From Tetrahymena thermophila SB210 (taxonomy: Eukaryota; Ciliophora; Oligohymenophorea; Hymenostomatida; Tetrahymenidae), in NCBI RefSeq assembly GCF_000189635.1, contig NW_002476407.1, positions 248,001-312,000 on the forward strand: DNA of 64,000 nt, read 5' to 3'. Position numbers and translations under genes: made by a program. Positions 53,474-64,000 of this stretch are shown piece after piece. Below the pieces are notes generated by a model. The model ran no database searches and was not told the DNA's origin. It saw only the letters and a program-made list of their open reading frames with translations. How positions within the stretch are numbered: the first letter of the stretch is position 1; each line of letters opens with the position of its first letter.

Positions 53474-56400
53474 TCATTATTCTGCAGTTTCTACAATGCT
53501 CATGAATACATCTTCTAAACTAGATTATGAAATACCCCAATCTATCAAGTTATAAAAAAAATTTAGTTTAAACCAAAATTAAAAAATATTTTACCTGATA
53601 TTTTTAAACGAGTCTTTTCTTTCTCAAGCAAATCAAAAATTTGAGAGACCTTAAGATTATCATTTGGAATCTAGATTTTTACAATTAAATTAATTAACAA
53701 ATTAGATAAAATATTTTTACCTAGAAAATAAAGTTCATATTGAAAGATGGCTTCTTTTCATTCTTTGGTATAATTTGATCTATGTATTTGAATAGATTGT
53801 CTTTAATCTCCTCTCTTTTAAATTAAAAAAAATTATTAATATTTTAATTATTTAAATTTATTATTTATATATATTAATTACTATGTTCCACTATCTGATT
53901 GATGGCTTTCTTCATCAAATGCTGATCTATCTTGTTACTTCTTTTTCTCACAATTGATATAAAGGTGATAACCTTTACCGTAATTCTTCTTTAAAGTTAC
54001 TGATTACCCAATACATCTCAAAGATCCATTAGTTATGATACCTATTCTGCTGCATAAAACATCAGCTTCTTCCATCTAATTGAATTTTAGTTAACAATTT
54101 AATAACACATATATTGTAAAATAATATAATTACAGAGTGTGTTGTCAAAACCATAGCTCTTTTTCCTCTGCACTCACTTAAAATATCCCAAAGCTTTCTA
54201 CGATTCTTAGGATCAAGACCGGTTGAAGGTTCATCTAAAAAGATGATGCTAGGGTCACCAACTAATGATATAGCTACTGAAAGTCTTCTCTTCATACCTC
54301 CAGATAATTCTGCAGTTTTATAGCTAGCCTTTTATTCAAGATATACCTCTTTCATAGCTCTTTCTACTTTAGCCTTTTCTTCTGATGGAGCAACACCCTT
54401 AAGTCTAGCATAAAAAAGTAAATGTTCTTCAACTGTTAAATCTGGCCATAATAAATCAAACTATGGACACACACCCATATTCAAGTGAACCATTTCTATA
54501 TTATTAACTATATCATATCCAGCAATCCAGGCGTTACCTTTGGTTGGAGCATAAACACCTGTAATCATAGAAATAAGAGTTGTTTTACCAGCACCATTAG
54601 GTCCGAGTAAACCAAAAATTTCACCCTTTTTTACATGAAGAGATAAATTTTTCACAGCTACATGCTCAGGTCTACCTCCAACAGGCTTGTAAACTTTTCT
54701 TAAATCACGAATGACAAGTGGATACTAGCTATGGTCTTCAATGTTACGGACAAATTCTCTTTCTTATTTTGAATCTTCATCTTCCTAAAGCCCCTCATAA
54801 TTTTAGTTAACCATACTAGAGTCAAAATCATTACCTTTATTTCTTTTTCTTAACTTTCTCAAGCAAAATAACCAATGTTGCTAAGTACCAAATTCTTAGG
54901 GGATAACTTCATGAAGATAAACACCTTATATGAAAAAATAAATAAAATAAATCTTTGAATTAATTAGTAATTATCTTCATACCTAAAAGAGTGAAAACTA
55001 CAAATCCGACATACAAGAAAATAATACAATCTTTAATTTCATCAGTAATGCTATCCCAACGACGGAAACACTAGCCATTAGAGCAAGCAAAAGAGAAGAT
55101 GTACATTAAACGTGAAAATCCTAGAGGAGGGTAAAGTCTCATAGTAAATGGTAATTAATAGGGATCAGGATATACAGCTGCATTTATTGTGACTGCAATT
55201 AAACTGGTCCATATAGAAAGTAAATAACCAATAATTGTGGCTGATCTAGCCTTAGAGAGGAAAACTTAAAAGAAAAATGAAAGAGCAATTTAACTCAAAC
55301 CCCATCCAAAGAAGCAAACAAACTATTTATTTTATTGAAATATTTATTTAATCAGTACATATTTAAAATAATTTTCTAATTACCAATAAACTGAGAGAAG
55401 TCTCAGTGAAAAAGGAAAGGCCTAAAATAAAGTAGCCAAAGAGATAAAATAGAGTGTAAGTCAATAATGTCAAGGTCAAAGAAAAGAGAAAAGTCATTAA
55501 CCAATAATCTTTCATTCTCATACCATTCATCTTCATCATTTCAAGTAACTTTTCTTCTTTTTCAAGAACAATTACATACATAAATATAGGTAAAAGCAAA
55601 GAAAGAGCAAGAGGATACAGTGAAGCACCTGTAATACTGATAATACGCATAATGAAGGCTTTATCTTCTCCTACTAAAGGCATATATTATATACCTGATA
55701 CTAGCCATACGTTTTCGTTAAATGTTTACAAATAAGCTCTGCTTATTAAATCAATTAAACTAATTTAGCCCTCAGCAACTCTTAATTCACTTACAGGCTA
55801 TTCCATATTTTCTAATTTGAATCTAATTAAATAAAATTATTAATTAGGATATTTTTAGAATGAATATATTCAAATTAGTTTTTAAGATATATTGAATGCA
55901 TTTTTTTTTATTTTTCAAAATTTTTTGTATTATTTTTAGCTAAAAATTAAATGATTTTCTCGATTTAAGTAAATTCTATTCAAATAGTGTTTTTATATAT
56001 CAATAATCCAAATTCATTTCTAATTTTTCCAATAAAAATTACCTATATTTAGTAATACCATTATTTCTATGGTATTCAGGGATACGAAGATCATTAATTT
56101 ATACTTTGTAGACAAGTTTTTCTTTAGAAGCTTCCTAAAATTATACAGCACCATCTGGAATGATATCGAGACCTATTTATTGATAAACAAAAATTGAAAT
56201 AAATCTAAAATTTTTTTATGTTTTGCTTACTGTTTAAATCAATTCCTCTTTAGTAAGGAACTTCATTAAGAATTTGAAGTGATTCGTAAATTTCTTCATT
56301 AATAGAGGTGTTTTCCTTTTTGATATTAAATATTATATTAACAATTAATTGATATGTGTTATCCTCAAATTGCAAAGGAAATATAAAAATCTTTTTTTAA

Positions 56401-57070
56401 ATTTACAGGTGGCATCTTGAAAAAGGGAACATTTCTTGAAACTGTTTTTTCATTATATTTTGGCTCGAATTAGCATTTGTTTTTATTTTAGAAAATATTT
56501 TTTAGCAGTCCTTGAGGTTATTCTTCATCAACACCATTATTATATCCCACAAATGAACGTGTTGAATCAGTAGCATTTTTTTCAAAGTCATAAGCATACC
56601 ATTCTAAGCAGGTTGAATTATCAATGAAAGGGTACCACGAATACATACCTGGCACATTAAATATGAATGGATAATCTAATGAAAAAGTTGTTCCAAACTG
56701 ATTTTCTGCTAGCTTCTTGATCAAAAATACGAAAATTAAGCAAATGAGTGGAGTAAAGATCTATTTATAAAATTAATTGACATTATAATAAAAAATGAGT
56801 AAGATTTGCTTTAAAATATATTAATAAATAATTTCTCCTTACCTAACATAAGTTAGTGCCTATTTATTTAGATTAGAGAGCAATGCTTTTGTAAAAGAGT
56901 GCCCTAAATTGGTAAGCTGTCTTCTTTTTTAAGCGGACAGATTCATCAACAATCGATTCTCTTTATTGTTAGGATTGATGATGTTAAGAATTTATAGTTT
57001 GCCTATTAATATTCAAATCTTCGGTATGAATTTCTTCACCCTCAAACTTGTTGTATGCCTACTAATTCAT
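53474..57070 (-). CDS. ABCA-family half transporter (membrane domain plus one ATP-binding cassette)
   Basis: ATG 57070 to TGA 53476-53474; ten introns leave 932 residues: 56761-56842, 56316-56406, 56173-56230, 55823-56042, 55323-55383, 54925-54982, 54076-54133, 53815-53881, 53671-53720, 53542-53594. After a ~75-residue cytoplasmic N-terminus comes a membrane helix ([14 protein letters not shown]), a large extracytoplasmic loop, then a block of about five helices ([19 protein letters not shown] is the typical ABCA/ABC-2 helix followed by the E-KEEK motif). The nucleotide-binding domain has Walker [10 protein letters not shown] (~residue 637), Q-loop GVCPQFDLLW, signature LSGGMKRRL (~730), Walker [14 protein letters not shown] and the H-loop TTHS. 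ABCA proteins move lipids or other amphiphiles across or within membranes. Most animal ABCA are full-length with two halves; this has only one. The substrate is unknown. Confidence 0.93.
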
Positions 57071-58564
57071 AGTCTAAGCTCCTTGATAGATTCAATAAAA
57101 ATAATGTAAAATATGGATTTTTGACTTAAACTATTTTTTTATCAAAATTTATTATTTATAATTATATTTTTTGCTTTTGATTTTGATAAAAATAAAGGTT
57201 TCCGAAGTAAATATATTATTAACATATCAAATAGCTAAATTAATTAATTAAATCTTAAAAAATACAAACCACTACATCAAAATTAGGTGTGAGATTTAGT
57301 AATCTGATATATTAATTTCGTATAAATAGTATCAAAAATTAATACAATTAGTTGATAGTAAAAGAAATCTATGTAAATATTATATCTCAAATAATAGTCA
57401 TTAGAAGATAAAGAATAAGTGTAAATAAATTGATTAATCAACTAAATTTTGCTTTTTAATATTACACTAATATCTCCTATGTAAAATAAATCTCTATATA
57501 CTCAAAAAAAATGTGTAAAGCAAATTCATAGAGTGAAAGTTATTTGGTTTGTAATGAATAAATTTAAAATTTGAAACAAATTTGGATGTTTTTGGCAATA
57601 AAGATAAGATATTAATTTTGAAAATAAGTTATCAGCAACCTAATAAGGAAATCTTGTTTCACTAATTAGAAAAGGCCAATATTAAATAATTTTGATGAGT
57701 AATATTTCATAGATCAATTTTTGGATTTAATTTATATCTTAAATTTATTTAACAATAATTTGATAAGCTAATTAATTTACTGAAATAATTAAAACTATTT
57801 TTAATACTAAAATTTATCTAGATTTCACAAATAAAATTTTATTATCTGTCAAATCCATATATAAAAAATATTTAAGTACTTTTGATCAAATTTTTATTTT
57901 TTTGGAAAAAATTTTAATAAATAAGCTACTTAAGGAAGCTAATTTTAACCATACGAGGAGGTGTTTTTAATATGTAAATTAATTTAATTTTTAACTTGTA
58001 TTTTTATTTATTAAAAAAGAAAAATAAAATTATAGATTTCATAACAATAAAATTACTTTTCTCAAATTAAATTTGCTAAATTAATAAATATTTAATTAAT
58101 TAAAAAAATATAAGTCTATTTCAAAAATAATGAAATTAATTTTTGTTCAATTTAAAGTTCCAATTTACAATTTTTGAAATGAATGAATTCATGTAAAGAA
58201 TTTTATGAGTCTTCAAAAATCCGATGAAAATTTAAACTTAGTAATAGAAAAATATAAAATCTAAGATAATATGAGGAATTGGCATTTAAATAGTTTAATT
58301 CAATAATTATAATACAAACGGAGACTCTTAAAGCAATTAAATAAAGGGAAATTCTTTCTTGATTAGTTATGCAAATTAATTATTAGTTTTGATGTTGCGC
58401 AAACAAATAATCTGCTGATGCTTTTTTGTTAGGTTTGTTTTTTTTCGATTGATTTCCTCTTACTTTCTCATGTTAAATAAGCTAGAAAATTAAAAACTTA
58501 ATCATCATTATAATAATAATTATTATTATACCAGATTAATTAATAAGAAATATTAAAATAGTAA
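57071..58564. promoter_or_regulatory. Divergent intergenic region
   Basis: 1,494 nt between the ABC transporter start (- strand) and the sequon-rich membrane protein start (+ strand), so it holds both promoters. It is AT-rich throughout, with no ORF, RNA gene or recognisable regulatory motif. Confidence 0.45.
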
Positions 58565-59792
58565 ATGAGATTCAATCTATTTATAACACTTGTTATTGCA
58601 GGATTAGCAATAACTCAAGCTTAAAATATGAGAGGTTTTTATGAAAATCAAACAGCAACTTAAGACGCAACTTTCAATACTACCCACGTTAATGTAATAC
58701 ACTTTTGCCAAATATTAATTCACTGAAAATTTTAAAAATTAAAATGATTATTTTAATGATATTTATTAAAAAAAGCTGAATGACTTCATTGGCAATTCAA
58801 CAAAGGGCGCCTTCAATAACACATTAAACTAGACAGCCTATACAAATAGCACAACCATTTCATTTAATTTCACTGAGACTAGAAATTCAACAAACAAACA
58901 AAATAGTACCTCTGGTTTTAATTACTACTCTAATCAAACATAAAATTATACCAATTATAATTACACATAACCTACAAATAGTAGTTTTGGTTATGTTAAC
59001 ACTTCGTCCTCATCATACAATTATACAACTGGTTGGAATTATCCTAATACTACTAATTCTAGCTCTTAATACTACAATAGTTCCTCTCATTACAATAATT
59101 CCTCTTATTACAATAGAACCTAATAAGGAAAAGTCAATAACTCACTATCATAATAACCCTAATAGTATGGAAATTATACTTACAAACCCTATAATGTAAA
59201 ATATTTTTTTTTAAATATATATTTATATTGACATAATTTATTTATCCAAATTTAGAATAGAACAAATTACACCTCATCAAGTTATTCCAATAGTACCACT
59301 GAAAATGACTATGGAAATACAGGACCTCACTATACAGAGTATTCTTCTACTCATACTGTTGAATATCATTATGATTTCAATGATTAATTTATGGGATATT
59401 ATTTAATTGGAGGAATATTTAAATTAATAATTGCTGTTGCATTCTTTTATGTGATCACAAAGTGGTGGAAAAACAGATAAGAAAGATTGAACTACTTGCG
59501 TTAATCTCAAATTCCTTTAACCCACCAACAAATTCCTTAAAACTATTACCAAGTTTAAAACCCCTAATTTTAACATCATCAAATACCATATTAACACTAA
59601 TAATGGTAAGCACATTAATAAGCTTACTTGAATTAAAGTAATAATATGGTTGCCTAAGCCTAACCTTAATTCATAAATAATCCTCTCCCATAAATCCAAC
59701 AAGTTCAACCTATATAAGTAAATCAGTATTCCTCATTAGAAATCTAATAAGGATAAAGATAAGCTTATCCTTCTCTTAGGCCTTAAAACTGA
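58565..59792 (+). CDS. Type I membrane protein with densely N-glycosylated ectodomain
   Basis: ATG 58565 to TGA 59790-59792; introns 58694-58775 (82 nt) and 59196-59255 (60 nt) leave 361 residues. The N-terminus MRFNLFITLVIAGLAITQAQ is a clear signal peptide. The following ~190 residues hold about 25 N-x-S/T sequons (NST, NYT, NQT, NSS...) with many Tyr, Ser and Asn and essentially no cysteine. A single membrane helix follows (YLIGGIFKLIIAVAFFYVIT, about residue 230-250), then WWKNR and a ~110-residue Gln/Pro/Tyr-rich cytoplasmic tail. It should be a heavily glycosylated surface or secretory-pathway protein, mucin-like in plan. It lacks the periodic cysteines of ciliate immobilisation antigens. 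No family was recognised; the function is unknown. Confidence 0.8.
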
Positions 59793-60408
59793 GCTTATTA
59801 AGTAAGAAGAAGTAATCTCAACTAATATATTTAGGGACCTAAATCATGGTTAAAATATTTTATAATTAATAAATTTGATAATTATAATAAAATACTAAAG
59901 TAAGTTACAAACTATTTATCATTTGTTTAGTGCAATTATCATCTTAAATAATAATAATACTCATTTTATTAAAATTCATTTTTACAAAATTATTTAAAAA
60001 TCTCAATCTTATTGATAATGAAAGATAAGTAAATATATGTATGTATGAAATAATCAATACGATTTTACTATTATAATTGAATAAAATTGATGAATCAAAA
60101 AATTTTAATTTAATTGTAAAATGGAATAAATAAATAAGCAAACAAACAATTACATATTTTTGGATATAAAATAATGATTAACCATTTATTTTTGATATGT
60201 GAATACAAATATTCGTTTAAAATATGCAAAATTTCTGTTTGGTTGATTTAAGTTATCATTAATTTACCATTCAAAGAAATTCTTTCTTAACTTAATAAAT
60301 TTATTTATGACAAGATTAATATCAAAGTAAGTAAACAGATAAATCAAAATATTTTAGGAAAATATATCAAAATAAAGCAAGCAAAACAGAAGCTGATTTA
60401 TTTAGGAA
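59793..60408. other. Intergenic spacer
   Basis: 616 nt of AT-rich sequence between two + strand genes. A standard-code antisense frame at 59944-60141 is low-complexity and not credible. Nothing else was seen. Confidence 0.55.
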
Positions 60409-63400
60409 ATGGCGAGTAGTAACGTAAGTTAATATAACACGGTTAAAACATAAACGGGATTTAGACTTTAAAGTGCTCAAAATTATAAGAAAGAATTTTC
60501 AAGGCTAAATGATTCTTTTAATGAATTAAAAGATAAAATATAAGATGCTTAGGGAACAAAATTTACATTTTATAGATTAAATAAATAAAAGAATGAATAA
60601 AAGTAGCAGAGGTGTAACATATAAATGAGCAGAGAATGTGGTACTGTTTCAAAAAGAAACTAATCAGCTAATTATTATGACCCATCATCAATAAGTAAAA
60701 CCGGAGAAGACATACAGGTATCAAGAAATGAAATTTTTATTAAAGACTTGAGCGAAAGTGGATAAAGAAGTAAGCGAATAACATCCTTAAATAGAGGAGG
60801 GATGTAGTCATCAATGTAATAACTTAGTCTCATAGATTAGATTTAATTTTTGTAAAAGTATTTTAATTTTTTTAAAAATAGAGCGGGCAATAAATCAGGA
60901 GATTGTTAATATTGCTGTGGTTAGGTTATTCAGTCTAAATCAGGTCTGCCTATAAAGAGTTTTAATACATTTCTCAATGCAAAAAAGCAAATTAATGATA
61001 ATAATAGTGCTGTCTTCACTCAAAAAGGTTGTACATGTAATAATAATGATAAGTAGAGGTCAATAATTTCTCCCTACAATCCTTAACTAGAGTAATTAAT
61101 TAATTGCATATGCTTTTAAATCAAAATTTACATTTTATAATTTGAATTAAGAAATATTAAATAACCAACTTAAGTTAGAATACTAAAAAGGTCTTAGTAA
61201 TTTTTTAGGTTTCCAAAATGATTTTTGCAGTATTAAAATTGAATTTTATTAAAAAATAATTAATTGTTTGTTTAAAAATATTTGAAGATATTTAAATGAT
61301 TTATTTTATATTTAAAATAAATAATTTAGCGATTCAATAAACATGGGTTACAACAGTTAGAATATTTCGATGAATTTAATGAACAATGGAAATTTTACTA
61401 ATAGCAGTTTGAATAATATGAAAGTTAAAGTGAGCTCCAAAGCAGTTGTTAATTCGCTATTGAGCATATCTGCTAAGGCAAGGTCACTTAGCATGAATAA
61501 CAACTATGCTAATAACGCTGGATCAAATTAACGAGTGTAAAAAACTAATCCAACAACAACTGGATGGAATATCCATATAGATAATCATGACAAAACTTTG
61601 CTGAGTGCTTTAGATCCAGATGAAATAGAAAAAATTAAAAATTCTGCAGAGTTGATACACACCTTATCTATTGACACAATTTTAGATTTATATACTGCAA
61701 AATGCCAAGATAATTAGATTGAATACATTCCTGAATAGGCTATGAATTTCATAATTAAATTTAAAAAGACTTCTAAAAAGAGATAGCTCAAATTGTAAGA
61801 TTTATCATTAGGATCTAAATCTGCTTACTTAATATCAGAAATTTTAAAAGAAAGTGATCATTTTTGTAGATTATATTTAGATAAAAACTAAGTAGGAAAT
61901 TAAGGTGCCTACTTTTTAAGCGAAATGCTATAAGTCAATTCTTCTCTAATACATTTAGATGTGAGTGGAAATAACATAGGTCCTGAAGGATTTGAGGTAC
62001 TTTTTAGGAGCTTAATTTATAATTGTACACTAATATCTTTAGATGTAGCAAGCAAAGACGGGTTAAATCGCAACAGGATAGGATAAATAGGAGCTGATTA
62101 ATTAGAGAAATTACTGAGATTTAACTCATCTATATAATTTTTAAATTTATGTGGTACTTCCATTAATAATGATTAATTAAAGCTAATTATGAAAGGACTA
62201 AACGATGGGAAGTCACTTACTATGATCGATATCTCTTAAAATGATTTAGATTCTAATGCAGCTGAAATAATAGTCTCTAATATACAAAATTCAAATATTA
62301 CAGAATTATACATGTCTAGTAATTAAATTGGAGACGTAGGGCTTAGCTATTTCTAAGATGTAGGCTTACATTCTAAATTATATCCTTTAGAAACCCTTGA
62401 TTTATCTCAAAATAAAATTACTACAAGAGGATTAGCAGGATTCTTTTAATCTATGCACAAAAACTAAAATTTACACAAACTTATATTAAATGATAACAAT
62501 TTTTAAGGTATTTAAATGAATAAAATTGCTGAATTTCTTCATGAAAATACAGGAATTCAGCATTTATCATTTGAGAGGTGTGAAATTTAGCCAGAGGGAG
62601 TTAGCAGTATTGCATATGGATTAGAAAAAAATAAAAATTTAACCTATTTAAATTTGAAAGAGAATAAAGTAAGAAACTAAGGAGCTAAGAGCTTGGCAGA
62701 AGCTTTAAGTCATAAATCGCACTTATAAGTAATTATTTTTAAACTTTTAAATTAGATTAAATATATTTTTGAAAAGGTATTGGATTTGAGCTTATGTAAA
62801 ATAGAAGATGAAGGAGGAATGGCATTAGCAGCAGCTCTGACAAAGTCATCATTGTATTCTCTAAACTTGAGAGAGAACAGTTTGCATGATTGCGTTGGTG
62901 CACTCATATGCAGTAGCTTAGAGAAAAATACATATATTAGGAAGATTAATGTAGAAAGAAACCCAATTAATTACTCATACTAAGAAAAAATAAAAAAATC
63001 ATTATAATATAATTAAAGTCTTTTTGAGTCTAAAAAAATCCCTATGTTCACAGATATCTTAAATAATATGAAGGGAAAGCAAAAAGAAAATGAGGACTTA
63101 GATGAATAATAAGTAATGAAAGGATAGTAATATGATTTTCTTTAATCATAAGTTGATAATTTAAAATAAAAACTATAAAAACTCCTTCATGAGGAGGAAG
63201 CTAAGATGATTCAGGTAGAAGCAATCAAAAAAGAAGTTTAGGCAGAGTTTGATTAATATGAAAAAGCTATTTTGAACCAAAAGAAAGAATAAAATTAATG
63301 GCATTAATAATATTAAGAAAATGTTGAAGATGTAGAAAGAAAAATAAAATAATAAAATTCAGATAAAACAAAGATTTTACAAGAAATAGCTGCTCGTAAA

Positions 63401-63670
63401 TAGTATATTGAAAAAAAGAAAGAAGAGCTCCTCACTTAAAAATTAAACTAGCAATCAAAGTTAAGAGAGGCTGAAACTCAAACTAAACAAATAGCAGTAA
63501 TTACCTCACAAATATAAGCAAAAATAGATGATAAAAAATAGTAAATTCTATAAAAATAATAAGAAATATAAGCATTAGAATAATTGGAATAATTAGAATA
63601 GGAGCAACCCAAAGAAAAACGTTCTTAACAAGGATTAAGAGAAATAAGCACAAAAAAAAATAAAAAATGA
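60409..63670 (+). CDS. Leucine-rich-repeat (RNI-like) protein with C-terminal coiled coil
   Basis: I read this as one gene, ATG 60409 to TGA 63668-63670. Introns are probably 60816-60881 (66 nt), 61197-61329 (133 nt, phase 2) and 62729-62776 (48 nt), for about 1,004 residues. The first ~240 residues are basic and disordered with a few Cys pairs (CQYCCG, CTC). From about 61790 to 62980 run ten or so 28-residue ribonuclease-inhibitor-like repeats with the L-x-L-x-x-N-x-I pattern: SLIHLDVSGNNIGPEGFEVL, ETLDLSQNKITTRGLAGFF, LTYLNLKENKVRNQGAKSL. A Gln/Glu/Lys-rich coiled coil follows to the end. RNI-like repeats form a curved protein-binding surface; many ciliate examples are ciliary or cytoskeletal, but the partner is unknown. 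The alternative is two genes: 60409-61221 (270 residues, TGA 61219) and 61343-63670 (759 residues). Confidence 0.75.
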
Positions 63671-64000
63671 TATAAAAATTGTTAAACTACAAATATGTTA
63701 AAATTATTTCAATAAAATAAAATATTTGATGATTGTGACTAATTAAGCTATTTCACAAAAAATAAAAAACACGTATCTAAATAAATTAATGATATTAAAA
63801 TTTCATTCTTTATTATGATAATTTATGAATGAATAATTAAAAATAAAAGTTAGCTTTAAATTGTAACATAAATAACTATTTTAATTAAAATTTTTAAAAT
63901 GATATTAAATTATAATTTATTTTACTATATATTTGATCTTTATATTATAAAATCATCTTTTTATGTCTATATTCAAACTCTTAAATATTAATTTTTTAAT
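63671..64000. other. 3' flank of the LRR gene
   Basis: 330 nt of AT-rich sequence to the window end, with no gene recognised. It presumably contains the 3' UTR of the LRR gene. Confidence 0.5.

Noticed and set aside
1..64000. tRNA, rRNA or transposon genes
   Set aside because: No cloverleaf-like GG-TTCRA arms, rRNA core sequences, terminal inverted repeats, or transposase/reverse-transcriptase motifs were recognised in the spacers. A covariance-model search was not possible here.

Overview
The window is macronuclear DNA of a ciliate with Tetrahymena-type genetic code, most likely a Tetrahymena species. It is very AT-rich. Long reading frames appear only if TAA and TAG are read as glutamine and TGA is the sole stop. 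Genes are cut by short, very AT-rich GT...AG introns (mostly about 50-100 nt, up to 376 nt). Standard-code ORFs are therefore nearly all fragments or antisense shadows. I re-read both strands with the ciliate code and placed introns by requiring frame continuity. For all but the first, truncated model the spliced length is a whole number of codons ending in TGA.

Layout, left to right. (1) 2-3376 (+): 3' part of a Gln-rich protein with C-terminal ankyrin repeats. (2) 4236-6304 (+): Asn/Gln-rich protein of unknown function, possibly the 5' part of the next gene. (3) 6789-10865 (+): axonemal dynein light chain/AXDND1-like coiled-coil protein with a C-terminal EF-hand loop. (4) 11764-29799 (-): a giant gene of about 5,590 codons for a cell-surface protein with a signal peptide, Cys-rich arrays, a Ser/Thr/Asn linker, REJ, EGF and GPS modules and five predicted membrane segments (polycystin-1/REJ-like). 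(5) 31170-37315 (+): a second, smaller Cys-rich/EGF/multi-pass protein, head to head with the giant gene. (6) 37706-38674 (+): small FG/Gln-rich coiled-coil protein, possibly a nucleoporin. (7) 39510-43459 (+): long coiled-coil and Q/N-rich protein. (8) 44283-46468 (-): Rab GDP dissociation inhibitor, the clearest housekeeping gene here. (9) 48047-52379 (-): Q/N-rich protein with a small ordered N-terminus and a very acidic C-terminus. (10) 53474-57070 (-): half-size ABCA-type ABC transporter. (11) 58565-59792 (+): type I membrane protein with extremely dense N-glycosylation sequons. (12) 60409-63670 (+): leucine-rich-repeat (RNI-like) plus coiled-coil protein.

Genes are monocistronic, with intergenic spacers of about 0.4-1.6 kb. 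No tRNA, rRNA, transposon or CRISPR array was seen. The themes are cell surface and cilia (REJ/GPS receptor, its Cys-rich neighbour, the axonemal-type protein), membrane traffic and transport (GDI, ABCA) and large low-complexity proteins. No functional linkage between neighbours is implied except possibly for the divergent Cys-rich pair.
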